The notes under the pieces are model-generated. The model was given only the letters and a program-made list of their open reading frames with translations. It was not told the origin of the DNA and made no database searches. 64,000 nucleotides of DNA, taken from positions 617,635 to 681,634 of the forward strand of contig NZ_FMAY01000001.1 of assembly GCF_900094925.1 (NCBI RefSeq). The letters run 5' to 3'. The DNA comes from Kosakonia oryzendophytica (GTDB lineage Bacteria; Pseudomonadota; Gammaproteobacteria; Enterobacterales; Enterobacteriaceae). Both the position numbers and the translations under genes were made by a program. Shown here piece by piece: positions 10,876 to 18,714 of this stretch. The number at the start of each line of letters is the position of its first letter. The stretch's first letter is position 1.

Positions 10876-10891
10876 TGTTACGCGGATCACA
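10876..10891 (+). promoter_or_regulatory. putative CRP-cAMP binding site
   Basis: TGTTA-N6-TCACA matches the CRP core TGTGA-N6-TCACA at nine of ten conserved positions. It lies about 68 bp upstream of the start expected from the TAAGAT -10-like box, a workable activator distance. It is inferred to be responsible for catabolite control of the PTS/GH4 genes. Confidence 0.5.
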
Positions 10892-10895
10892 GTGC

Positions 10896-10917
10896 GAAAC
10901 GTAACATGTTACGTTTC
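10896..10917. promoter_or_regulatory. 22-bp perfect palindrome, candidate RpiR operator
   Basis: The 22 bases from GAAACGTAAC at 10896 to GTTACGTTTC ending at 10917 are their own reverse complement with no mismatch. The site lies between the CRP-like site and the putative -10 element, about 110 bp before the PTS start codon. The RpiR-family regulator encoded at 14886-15656 is the obvious candidate ligand. That pairing is inference from proximity; the palindrome itself is read directly. Confidence 0.6.
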
Positions 10918-11026
10918 ATGTCATTTGTTTTTAAAACAATAAGATAGATGGAAAAACAACGCGACCTGCTGCTACCGTTAAGCTGTCTGTGCACCTTTGT
11001 GCGCGGTTCTAATAAGAGAGAACATT

Positions 11027-12571
11027 ATGTCCAGAGCCGTGAATGCCCTACAAAATTTTGGTAAGTCCCTCTTTGGTCCGGTGCTCATTTTGCCGATTGT
11101 CGGCTTATTTATTGCCTGTGGAAATATCTTCGGCAACGGTAACCTGGCCGACTATCTGCCTTTTCTTGGTCACCCCCTTATTCAACAAATCGGTCAGTTA
11201 ATTGCCAAATCCGCTGTATCGGTGTTGGCGAACCTTGCCCTTGTCTTCGCGGTCGGCATTCCGGTGGGCCTTGCCTCACGGGATAAAGGCTATGCGGCGC
11301 TGATTGGTCTGGTGACCTTTATCGTCTTTATTAACGCCATGAATGTCATGCTGCAATTTCAGGGAGTACTGGCACCTGCTGCGCAGATGAAAGCCGCAGG
11401 CCAGGGTATGGTGTTAGGCGTACAGGTGCTGGAGATGGGCGTTTTCGCCGGGATCCTCACCGGCGCGCTATCAGGTTATCTGTACGATAAATATTCCGGG
11501 GTACAGTTTTCCGGGGCGATGGCAATCTACTCGGGTCACTGCTTCGTCGCCATTATCATGCTGCCGGTTGCGATGATATTAGGTGTGATCATGAGCGAAC
11601 TGTGGCCTTTCGCCCAGCAGGGTATCAGCGCCCTGGCGATGGCTATCAAAGGTGCGGGGCCATTCGGCGTTGCGGTCTACGGTTTCCTTGAGCGCATCCT
11701 GGTGCCGACCGGGCTGCACCATCTGGTGTATACGCCGTTTTTGTACACCGAACTCGGCGGTACGGCGGATATTTGCGGTACAACTTATCAGGGTGCACGT
11801 AACATCTACTTTGCCGAAATAGCCTGCCCGAGCGTGACGCAACTCAGCAGCACCGTCGTCTGGGATGCGCGCGGTATCAGCAAAATGTTCGGTTTGCCCG
11901 CTGCTGCGCTGGCGATGTATGTGACAGCGAAACCTGAGCGCAAAGCCGCAGCCAAAGCGATCCTGATCCCTGCTGCGCTCACCTCATTTTTAGTCGGTGT
12001 CACCGAGCCTATCGAGTTTGCTTTCCTGTTTGTCGCACCGCTGCTGTTTGTGGTGCATGCCGTGCTCACAGGTATCGGCATGATGCTGTTCTCACTGCTT
12101 GGCGTTCATGCCATTGGCGCGAACGGCATTATCGATTTTGTGCTCTACAACCTGCCCCTCGGCACCGAAAAGTCCAACTGGCCGATGTACATCCTCGTTG
12201 GGCTCATTATGTTCGCCCTCTACTTTTTTATCTTCCGCTTCCTGATAGTGCACTTCGGCATGAAAACGCCAGGCCGTGAAGATGATGAGCAGGAGACTCG
12301 TCTCTACAGCAAACAGGAGTATCAGGCAAAAGGCAGCAATGCTGGCGTCGGCGCAGCGATCATCGAAGGTCTGGGCGGGCGCGCCAATATTGACGTGGTG
12401 GACAACTGCTACACCCGCCTGCGCGTGACGGTGATCGATGTGGCGGCGATTGATGAACCGCAACTTAAAGCAACCGGCGCAAAAGGTGTTATCAAACAAG
12501 GTAATAACGTTCAGGTGGTCTACGGGCTGCATGTTAAAAAAATGCGAGAAGCTGTTGAGATGTTTCTCTGA
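11027..12571 (+). CDS. PTS EIICB permease, alpha-glucoside (GlvC/AglA/MalX-like)
   Basis: This is a membrane permease that imports and phosphorylates a sugar. The 514-residue protein has a glucose-superfamily EIIC domain with about ten hydrophobic segments. A basic/acidic linker and a C-terminal EIIB domain follow; the phospho-accepting Cys is residue about 461 in DNCYTRLRV. There is no EIIA domain, so it would need EIIA-Glc (Crr) from elsewhere. ATG 11027 was chosen over the upstream in-frame codon at 10997 because AAGAGAG precedes it at good spacing and homologs start near MSRAVNALQNFGKSLFGPV. The gene lies 12 bp before a GH4 phospho-alpha-glucosidase, which points to maltose, isomaltose, trehalulose or similar alpha-glucosides. 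The exact substrate cannot be read. Confidence 0.85.
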   Translation: MSRAVNALQNFGKSLFGPVLILPIVGLFIACGNIFGNGNLADYLPFLGHPLIQQIGQLIAKSAVSVLANLALVFAVGIPVGLASRDKGYAALIGLVTFIVFINAMNVMLQFQGVLAPAAQMKAAGQGMVLGVQVLEMGVFAGILTGALSGYLYDKYSGVQFSGAMAIYSGHCFVAIIMLPVAMILGVIMSELWPFAQQGISALAMAIKGAGPFGVAVYGFLERILVPTGLHHLVYTPFLYTELGGTADICGTTYQGARNIYFAEIACPSVTQLSSTVVWDARGISKMFGLPAAALAMYVTAKPERKAAAKAILIPAALTSFLVGVTEPIEFAFLFVAPLLFVVHAVLTGIGMMLFSLLGVHAIGANGIIDFVLYNLPLGTEKSNWPMYILVGLIMFALYFFIFRFLIVHFGMKTPGREDDEQETRLYSKQEYQAKGSNAGVGAAIIEGLGGRANIDVVDNCYTRLRVTVIDVAAIDEPQLKATGAKGVIKQGNNVQVVYGLHVKKMREAVEMFL

Positions 12572-12583
12572 AGGAGTCCAGAA

Positions 12584-13951
12584 ATGGTTAAACCCCCGTT
12601 TATTTTATCCATCGCCGGTGGCGGCAGCACCTATACCCCCGGCATCGTGAAAAGCCTGATGGTCCAACTGGAGGCGTTCCCGCTGGCGGAAATTCGCCTG
12701 TATGACATTGATGAAGCCCGGCAGAGCACCATTGCGCCGGTGGTAGAGAAAGTGATCCGCGACCACAGTCAGAGCATTAAATTTACCGTGACCAGCAATG
12801 CCGAAACGGCGCTCAGCGGCGCACATTTTGTTTTTGCTCAGATGCGCGTCGGTCAGTACAAAATGCGCGAACAGGATGAGAAAATCCCCTTGCGCCATGG
12901 TGTGGTGGGTCAGGAGACCTGCGGCCCGGGTGGGCTAGCCTACGGGCTACGCACGATTCTGCCGATGGTGGAGCTGATCGATCTGGTGGAGCGTTACGCC
13001 GATAAAAAAGCCTGGATCGTCAATTATTCCAACCCGGCAGCCATCGTGGCCGAAGGTGTGCGCCGTCTGCGTCCGAAAGCACGGGTACTGAATATCTGCG
13101 ATATGCCCGTGGCGGCGATGCGCAATATGGGCGCTATCCTCGGCGTGGATCGCCATAAACTGGAGGTCGATTACTTTGGCCTGAACCACTTTGGCTGGTT
13201 TACCCAGGTACGTGTAGATGGTGAGGATCGTCTGCCTGCGTTGCGCGAGCATATTGCCCGTTTTGGTCTGCTGACGGAAGATGCCTCCCAAACGGACCCG
13301 CAACATGCCGATCCGTCATGGGTGAAAACCTGGCGCAATATCAAGCCGATCATGGATCACTTTCCGGAATATCTGCCAAACCCCTATTTGCAGTACTACC
13401 TGATGCCAAACGAGATCGTTGCCCATCAGGATCCCGACCACACCCGCGCCAATGAAGTGATGGACGGGCGCGAGAAAAAACTGTTTGCCGCCGCCCAGGA
13501 GTATAAGCGCAGTGGGATCCTGCCGGATGCTTTTCACGTGGGCGTGCACGGCGCGTTTATTGTTGACGTCGCCTGTTCACTGGCGTTTGACCTGCGCCAG
13601 CGCCATCTGGTGATTGTGGAAAACAAAGGCGCGATTGCCAATTTACCCTACGATGCGATGGTCGAAGTGCCAGCCTATATTACCAGCGAAGGCCCGGAGC
13701 CAGTGCGTATGGGGGCGGTACCTCTATTTCACCAGACCCTACTGATGCAGCAACTGGCCTCGGAACAACTGCTGGTCGAAGCCACCATTGAGGGCAGCTA
13801 CGAAAAAGCGTTGCAGGCTTTTACACTGAACAAAACCGTGCCCACCATGCAGCATGCTAAAGCGATCCTTGATGAGATGATCGAAGCCAACCGGGATTAC
13901 TGGCCTGCACTGCAAAAAGCCTGGGAAAACGGCAAAGCCGTGCAAAAATAA
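12584..13951 (+). CDS. GH4 6-phospho-alpha-glucosidase
   Basis: The enzyme hydrolyses 6-phospho-alpha-glucosides delivered by the adjacent PTS, using NAD and Mn2+ by the GH4 redox-elimination mechanism. The 455-residue protein has an N-terminal Rossmann loop GGGSTYTPG (12-20), NYSNPA (147-152), CDMP (172-175) and GLNHFGW (199-205). Cys172 and His202 are the expected metal ligands. In GH4, CDMP is associated with phospho-alpha-glucosidases (GlvA, AglB, MalH), whereas phospho-beta-glucosidases such as CelF have CNVP-type sequences, so the alpha assignment is preferred. A good ribosome-binding site (AAGGAG) precedes the ATG. It is translated just behind the EIICB gene. Confidence 0.88.
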   Translation: MVKPPFILSIAGGGSTYTPGIVKSLMVQLEAFPLAEIRLYDIDEARQSTIAPVVEKVIRDHSQSIKFTVTSNAETALSGAHFVFAQMRVGQYKMREQDEKIPLRHGVVGQETCGPGGLAYGLRTILPMVELIDLVERYADKKAWIVNYSNPAAIVAEGVRRLRPKARVLNICDMPVAAMRNMGAILGVDRHKLEVDYFGLNHFGWFTQVRVDGEDRLPALREHIARFGLLTEDASQTDPQHADPSWVKTWRNIKPIMDHFPEYLPNPYLQYYLMPNEIVAHQDPDHTRANEVMDGREKKLFAAAQEYKRSGILPDAFHVGVHGAFIVDVACSLAFDLRQRHLVIVENKGAIANLPYDAMVEVPAYITSEGPEPVRMGAVPLFHQTLLMQQLASEQLLVEATIEGSYEKALQAFTLNKTVPTMQHAKAILDEMIEANRDYWPALQKAWENGKAVQK

Positions 13952-14042
13952 CGAGGTTGCTCGCGACATGAGCGAAGGTAACTTGTCGGGTCAGGAAAAA
14001 ACGTGAACAATTCAGGTTACTGTTGATGACACGGAGGCAACC

Positions 14043-14885
14043 ATGTCTACCTCGTTTTTTGTCGCGGCCGACTGGCTGATAGAACACAGCGATGATCCTG
14101 AAATCCAGCTGATTGACGCCCGTATGGCGCCTCCTGGACAGGAGCATCGAGACCTTAAAGCGGAATACCGCGCCGGGCACCTTCCCGGTGCGGTATTTTT
14201 TGATATTGAAGCTCTCTCCGATCACACTTCGTCATTACCACATATGCTCATGCGCCCGGAAGCGTTTGCTGTCGCCATGCGCGAACTGGGCATTAGTCAG
14301 GATAAGCACCTTGTGGTCTACGACGAAGGCAACCTCTTCTCCGCCCCGCGCGCCTGGTGGATGCTGCGCAATTACGGCGTAGAAAAGGTGTCAATTCTTG
14401 CCGGTGGCCTCGCGGGTTGGCAGCGGGATGCCCTGCCGCTGCAAAAAGGCGATGTGGCGTTGCCGGAGTCTGATTTTAATGCCAACTTTGACCCCTCCGT
14501 GGTGAAAAAGCTGACAGATGTCCTGTTAGTCAGTCACGAAGGGACAGCGCAGATTGTCGATGCGCGCCCGGCACCGCGTTTTAATGGCGAAATGGACGAG
14601 CCCCGTCCAGGGCTGAAGCGCGGGCATATTCCCGGTGCGAAGAATGTGCCGTGGGGGGATCTGGTGGCGGAAGGTGAGCTGAAAACCACCGATGAACTCG
14701 CCGCCATTTTCCGCCGCCAGGGCGTGGATTTGCATAAACCAATTATTGCCAGCTGTGGTTCGGGCGTCACTGCATCGGTGGTTATTCTCGCGCTGACAAC
14801 CCTGGGTGCGGAAAACGTCACGCTGTATGACGGCTCCTGGAGTGAATGGGGCGCACGCGACGATTTACCCGTAGAACCGGCGTAA
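14043..14885 (+). CDS. sseA: 3-mercaptopyruvate sulfurtransferase
   Basis: SseA is a tandem rhodanese-domain enzyme that transfers sulfur from 3-mercaptopyruvate to thiols or cyanide. The 280-residue product starts MSTSFFVAADWLIEH. It has an inactive N-terminal rhodanese domain (with the GHLPGAVFFDIE element) and a catalytic C-terminal domain with the active-site loop CGSGVTAS, the serine-containing CGSGVT version specific to MST. A GGAGG ribosome-binding site lies 7 bp upstream. It is 91 bp behind the GH4 gene and directly abuts the RpiR gene, so in this genome sseA is embedded in the sugar cluster. In E. coli it is divergent from yfhM without the sugar genes. Confidence 0.95.
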   Translation: MSTSFFVAADWLIEHSDDPEIQLIDARMAPPGQEHRDLKAEYRAGHLPGAVFFDIEALSDHTSSLPHMLMRPEAFAVAMRELGISQDKHLVVYDEGNLFSAPRAWWMLRNYGVEKVSILAGGLAGWQRDALPLQKGDVALPESDFNANFDPSVVKKLTDVLLVSHEGTAQIVDARPAPRFNGEMDEPRPGLKRGHIPGAKNVPWGDLVAEGELKTTDELAAIFRRQGVDLHKPIIASCGSGVTASVVILALTTLGAENVTLYDGSWSEWGARDDLPVEPA

Positions 14886-15656
14886 ATGGATAACCGACTT
14901 GCGCCATTACTGACGCGCGGGGAGTCACTGACCCGCGCCGAGTACCGCGTCCTGGCGCACCTGACGGAGCATCCGCTGCTGGTGGGCCACATCACCGTGC
15001 GACAACTGGCGCAGGCCACGTATGTCTCCACCGCCACCATTATCCGTCTGTGCCAGAAACTGGGCTTCAGCGGCTTTAGCGAGTTTATCTGGCACTGCAA
15101 ACAGCTTTTATCCGATACACCGCATATTGCGGAGCAACGCAGTGAAGGTGCCGTTGAACTCCCGGCGCTGTTTCAACAGTTCATGGCCAATTATCAGCAG
15201 ACCTTTCAATGGGTGACAGCAGAAAAGCGCAGCCAGTTCGCCGCGCTGCTGCGCGACAAAGAGAGTTTCTTTCTCTACGGCGCAGGTTTCTCATATTTGT
15301 TCGCGGAGTATTTAACCAAGAAGCTGCAGGTCTTGGGCAAGACGGCATTTATCTCCGGCCCGGGCGACAGCCGCAATATCTTTCTCAGCAATGCGTCGCG
15401 CTATCAGGTGTTTATCGCCGTATCGCGCAGTGGTGAAACCGAGCAGGTGCTGGATAAAGTGCGGATCGCACACACCGTCGGCATGACGGTCGTCGCGTTT
15501 ACCCGCGCCTCCGCAAACTCACTCGCTGCACTGGCAGATATCCACTTCGCACTCTACGACGAAGCGGTGCATTTCGCGGCGGAAGCGGCGGGGATCACCT
15601 CGTTTGAATCCAACCTGGTATTGTTGATGGATTTGCTGTTGCTGGAGGCAACATAG
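14886..15656 (+). CDS. RpiR-family transcriptional regulator with SIS domain
   Basis: The 256-residue protein has an N-terminal HTH_6 domain (about residues 1-77; VRQLAQATYVSTATIIRLCQKLGF is the helix-turn-helix). A C-terminal SIS phosphosugar-binding domain contains FFLYGAGFSYLFAEY and ISGPGDSRN, and a SRSGETEQV loop. Regulators of this type sense sugar phosphates. The ATG begins immediately after the sseA TAA (TAAATG), which implies translational coupling. It is the likely controller of the PTS/GH4 pair, as in the Bacillus subtilis glv (maltose) operon where an RpiR-type GlvR is also encoded with the GH4 and PTS genes. The target site is inferred to be the palindrome at 10896-10917. Confidence 0.82.
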   Translation: MDNRLAPLLTRGESLTRAEYRVLAHLTEHPLLVGHITVRQLAQATYVSTATIIRLCQKLGFSGFSEFIWHCKQLLSDTPHIAEQRSEGAVELPALFQQFMANYQQTFQWVTAEKRSQFAALLRDKESFFLYGAGFSYLFAEYLTKKLQVLGKTAFISGPGDSRNIFLSNASRYQVFIAVSRSGETEQVLDKVRIAHTVGMTVVAFTRASANSLAALADIHFALYDEAVHFAAEAAGITSFESNLVLLMDLLLLEAT

Positions 15657-15685
15657 GGTGCAAAACACCGGGTCTGCCAGTCCGG

Positions 15686-17674
15686 TTAGAGATCGTTGAG
15701 TGTCTGCCGCGCCCAGGTTGCGCCAATGTATTCGCGGATACGCGTATGTAACTCGCCGAGGGTGATGTTTTCTCGCGCCTCGCCCTGTGTCATCCCGCCA
15801 GGGATCGTGATGATGACTTTGCGCTTTTGCGTATCAAAAATGAAATTATGCACAAACCGCCCGACAATACATTCCGGCGGCTGATATCCCTCAGTCCAGT
15901 ACAGCTCGATGCAGTTCTGCCCACGAAACTTGCTGACATGGGTCGCTTCAATCTTCGACAGCGCCAATGGCGCACTGAGCTGATAACTCTCAATCGCTTG
16001 CGGGCGCAGAGTCAACAAGGGTTGCCGTACGCGTTGATACATCGCCCAGGCGCCCAGCGCCAAAATTATCGACATCGCTGCCAGGCCGCCCACCACAGTA
16101 TCAAACTGCAGAAAAGTCAAACCCCACAGCCTGTTCAGGATAAACAGTACGCATGCCGGGAAACCCGCTATCATCGCCAGCGCAATGTAGCCCCACACAT
16201 TGCCTTTTTTCAGTGACACCACGACGGCATCACTGGCCTGTGCAACCATCTCTTGCAACTGCTCCAGGTAAGCATGATGGTTGGCATTCAGTTCATCGTT
16301 GACTTGTGCGGTGAGCGCCCGGCAAAGTGCCGGGAAGTCAGGCAACAGATGCTGCAGCCAGAGATAATCGGCTTCATTGACCTGACGTGAAGCCCGCGTC
16401 AGTAACACATTATCTGGCGGCACATTCAACTGCTTAAGGCGCTCGCGCACCGTCGGATGATGATCGGTTGGGTGCGATAACTTCCGTCCCAACGCCACCT
16501 CGGCGTTCAACGCCCCAAGTTTATAAAGCCCTGAGTAAAGCGTGTTAACCAGATTGGTGGTGCTCAGTTTGCGGTCTAAAAAACGCTGCATGGGCGCCGC
16601 CAACTCAATATCCAGCGTGGTGCAGCGTAGCAGCGATGAGGCCAGCGCCTGAGGCGTGCTGGTGCGTGCGCCAGCGGCATCCGCCGCCAGCTCTCGCATC
16701 CGACTCCAGCCACTGACCGTTACATCAAACCGACGATAAAACCAGACGCCAATATGCACCGGGGGAGACAGCGCAATCCGCTCGAACCAGCCACAGAATT
16801 TCAGGTTTTGATAAAAATGGTCGAGGCTACTTTTCATGCCGGAATAAAGCCCGGCAAAATGCAGTGTGTATGCGGTGTCCTGGCCGGAAAAATGCCCCAA
16901 CTCGTGACCTATAACAGCCGCAATTTCGTCTTTATCCAGAAAGGCAGCAAGCGTCACGGGAAAATAGAGTGTGTTACCTGTCAGGCGTTCGCCTTTTTCC
17001 AGTTGTACTGGCAACGTCGTAACGTAAAATCCCTGAAACAATCCCACGACAATATTATCCGGCATTATTGCCTGACCACGCTGCGCCAGCTCTCTGACCC
17101 ACCGCCAGAGTGCGGGTGCATCCTGCTCCGTCATGGCAATGCCAAAAACGTTCCGGTCTTGCGGTTGAATTTTCGCATAGCATCTTTTCAGCAGAAACAG
17201 ACTACTGAGCACCATAAAAATCAACCAGCCGGTAACCAGTAACAGCACGCCGAACAGCTTAATATTCAGCGGGGTGGTTTGTTTAATCGTTAACAACCAC
17301 AATAATTCATACAGTAAAACAGACACCAGCGCGAAACCCATTGCCGTCATCAGCGCAGCCATAATCAGCGGCAACATTTTCCGGCAGAGAGTAAAAGCGT
17401 GAATTAACTGCCCGGTCGATATTCGGGCTTTGCGTACGCTATAAAGGCTTAATACCACAGCGCAGGTGCTTGCAAACAGTGCGATGACGGAGAGAGTGAC
17501 GGATAAGCCAGCAACATAGCGACGGGAAAGTGGCATCAGAATGTTGTGCGAAGCGGTGCCCCACTCAATAACAACCCAGGCATCGCTGTCGCTGATTCTG
17601 GAATATTGCCAACAGGACCAGATGAATAACAGCAGCGGAATGCCGAAACAATACAGCAGGCTTTTTTTATCCAT
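15686..17674 (-). CDS. membrane-bound M48-family metallopeptidase
   Basis: This is a zinc metallopeptidase of about 662 residues. The zinc motif HELGH is at residues 257-261 and the third ligand glutamate is in RELAADAAG (about 328). Membrane segments lie at about 5-20, 54-78, 101-130 and 138-162 before the catalytic domain, with two more hydrophobic segments at about 504-560. The last 100 residues are a soluble tail. ATG 17674 was chosen over an in-frame TTG at 17689, as neither has a strong ribosome-binding site. HtpX and Ste24 are distant relatives, but this is longer and I know no assigned function. It is absent at this position in E. coli K-12 and is convergent with the RpiR gene. Confidence 0.75.
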   Translation of the reverse strand: MDKKSLLYCFGIPLLLFIWSCWQYSRISDSDAWVVIEWGTASHNILMPLSRRYVAGLSVTLSVIALFASTCAVVLSLYSVRKARISTGQLIHAFTLCRKMLPLIMAALMTAMGFALVSVLLYELLWLLTIKQTTPLNIKLFGVLLLVTGWLIFMVLSSLFLLKRCYAKIQPQDRNVFGIAMTEQDAPALWRWVRELAQRGQAIMPDNIVVGLFQGFYVTTLPVQLEKGERLTGNTLYFPVTLAAFLDKDEIAAVIGHELGHFSGQDTAYTLHFAGLYSGMKSSLDHFYQNLKFCGWFERIALSPPVHIGVWFYRRFDVTVSGWSRMRELAADAAGARTSTPQALASSLLRCTTLDIELAAPMQRFLDRKLSTTNLVNTLYSGLYKLGALNAEVALGRKLSHPTDHHPTVRERLKQLNVPPDNVLLTRASRQVNEADYLWLQHLLPDFPALCRALTAQVNDELNANHHAYLEQLQEMVAQASDAVVVSLKKGNVWGYIALAMIAGFPACVLFILNRLWGLTFLQFDTVVGGLAAMSIILALGAWAMYQRVRQPLLTLRPQAIESYQLSAPLALSKIEATHVSKFRGQNCIELYWTEGYQPPECIVGRFVHNFIFDTQKRKVIITIPGGMTQGEARENITLGELHTRIREYIGATWARQTLNDL

Positions 17675-17832
17675 AAAAATGAACCACAAATCAACGTAGC
17701 GTAAACGATAGCACCCGCTTTCCGGCCATGAATGTGTTTATCAGTAAAAAGAAGTCAGGGTGCATAATGAAGAGTAACAATAACCCTTAGCCAGCAAAGA
17801 GAATAAGCGGCGCACGCGGCGCCACCTGATCA

Positions 17833-18609
17833 TTAAATAATGCGGTTATTTTTAAAATCGCGCAGGAAGCTGCCCCAGCGGCGCTCATAGAAAGGCGTAA
17901 TGTGCGCCAGCATAAAATGGCTAATACCTTTCTCGCCTTCGACCACCTGGCAGATATCAATAGGTTCGTCGCCCGGTAAGGTATCCGTCGCTACGCTGCC
18001 CGCCGCGTGAATAATCTCTTCGATATCCCCTTCCGCTTCAATACCGATCAACAGGTTCGCCTGCTCCTCTGCGTTCTCTTTGATGGTGCAGATAAAAGCA
18101 CGTTTAACGGTTTTGATACTTTTAAACAGCGTGGTCAGGGAGTCCACCATCTGCGCTGGCGGTTCCGCCACTTCAGACAGCAACAACGCGCTACCGCCCT
18201 CCAGCACTTCCTGCTGGCTTAACGGACTGCCCTCTTTTCCCACTAAGTGGCTGATTTCACGCGGAGTAAACTCTTTACCGGTAGACAGTTTGGCGTTGAG
18301 GAACAAGGTTTCCCCCAGCGTCATCTCAAAGAGAGTGCGGGCGGGCATCACCACAAACGCTTGTTCATCGTCAACGGCCTGTTGCAATGCGCCCAGTGAG
18401 GTAAAGAACGGGATCACCGAGGTTCCGTCATCTTTTTCCCAGTGCTGCAGATCCAGCGCGCTATCGTCTGCAATCGCGTCACCTTCCGCAGCGCTTCCCG
18501 GTACCCACACGGTGGAGTCCAGTAGTGTGCGGAAAAACGCCGGACGATAAGCCGGTTCGGTCGCCGCCTGCGCCAGCAGGGTTTCTAATTCGTTTTTGGT
18601 TTCCGACAT
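17833..18609 (-). CDS. sseB: enhanced serine sensitivity protein SseB
   Basis: SseB is a 258-residue cytoplasmic protein whose overproduction in E. coli alters serine sensitivity; its biochemical role is not settled. The start MSETKNELETLLAQAATEPAYRPAFFRTLL and the C-terminal part ITPFYERRWGSFLRDF are characteristic of the SseB family, with an N-terminal SseB domain and a C-terminal SseB_C domain. It lies downstream of pepB on the same strand, separated by 105 bp that contain a palindromic repeat. Confidence 0.93.
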   Translation of the reverse strand: MSETKNELETLLAQAATEPAYRPAFFRTLLDSTVWVPGSAAEGDAIADDSALDLQHWEKDDGTSVIPFFTSLGALQQAVDDEQAFVVMPARTLFEMTLGETLFLNAKLSTGKEFTPREISHLVGKEGSPLSQQEVLEGGSALLLSEVAEPPAQMVDSLTTLFKSIKTVKRAFICTIKENAEEQANLLIGIEAEGDIEEIIHAAGSVATDTLPGDEPIDICQVVEGEKGISHFMLAHITPFYERRWGSFLRDFKNNRII

Positions 18610-18627
18610 ACAAATTCCGAAAAATTA

Positions 18628-18693
18628 ACCCTCCCCCGGCCCCTCTCCCTGGATGGGAGAGGACGCGCGTTTCCCTTACCGGGAGAGCGTCAG
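18628..18693. repeat. palindromic REP-like intergenic repeat
   Basis: This short element contains nested inverted repeats. CCTCTCCC at 18642-18649 pairs with GGGAGAGG at 18655-18662. An outer ACCCTC / GAGGGT pair and a second GGGAGAG...GGGTGAGGG run lie to the right. The CCCTCTCCC/CCCTCACCC style resembles intergenic palindromes common in Enterobacter and Klebsiella genomes. A related CCCTCACCC hairpin occurs at 35918-35945. It may stabilise or end the pepB transcript. Confidence 0.6.
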
Positions 18694-18714
18694 GGTGAGG
18701 GTAAAGATGAAATA

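Larger units (their letters stand above)
10745..11026. promoter_or_regulatory. divergent yfhM / alpha-glucoside PTS regulatory region
   Basis: The region is 282 bp without a gene. On the PTS side it carries a CRP-like site (10876-10891), a 22-bp perfect palindrome (10896-10917) and a TAAGAT -10-like hexamer at 10940-10945. A ribosome-binding sequence AAGAGAG lies 6-13 bp before the ATG at 11027. No good -35 box is seen at the correct spacing, as expected for a CRP-activated promoter. The yfhM promoter is assumed to be in the left half, but no box is clear. Confidence 0.6.

Noticed and set aside
15657..15685. Small RNA RyfA expected between sseA and sseB in E. coli
   Set aside because: The interval is occupied by the RpiR and M48 genes, and the remaining gaps are too short or lack any RyfA-like structure that I can recognise.
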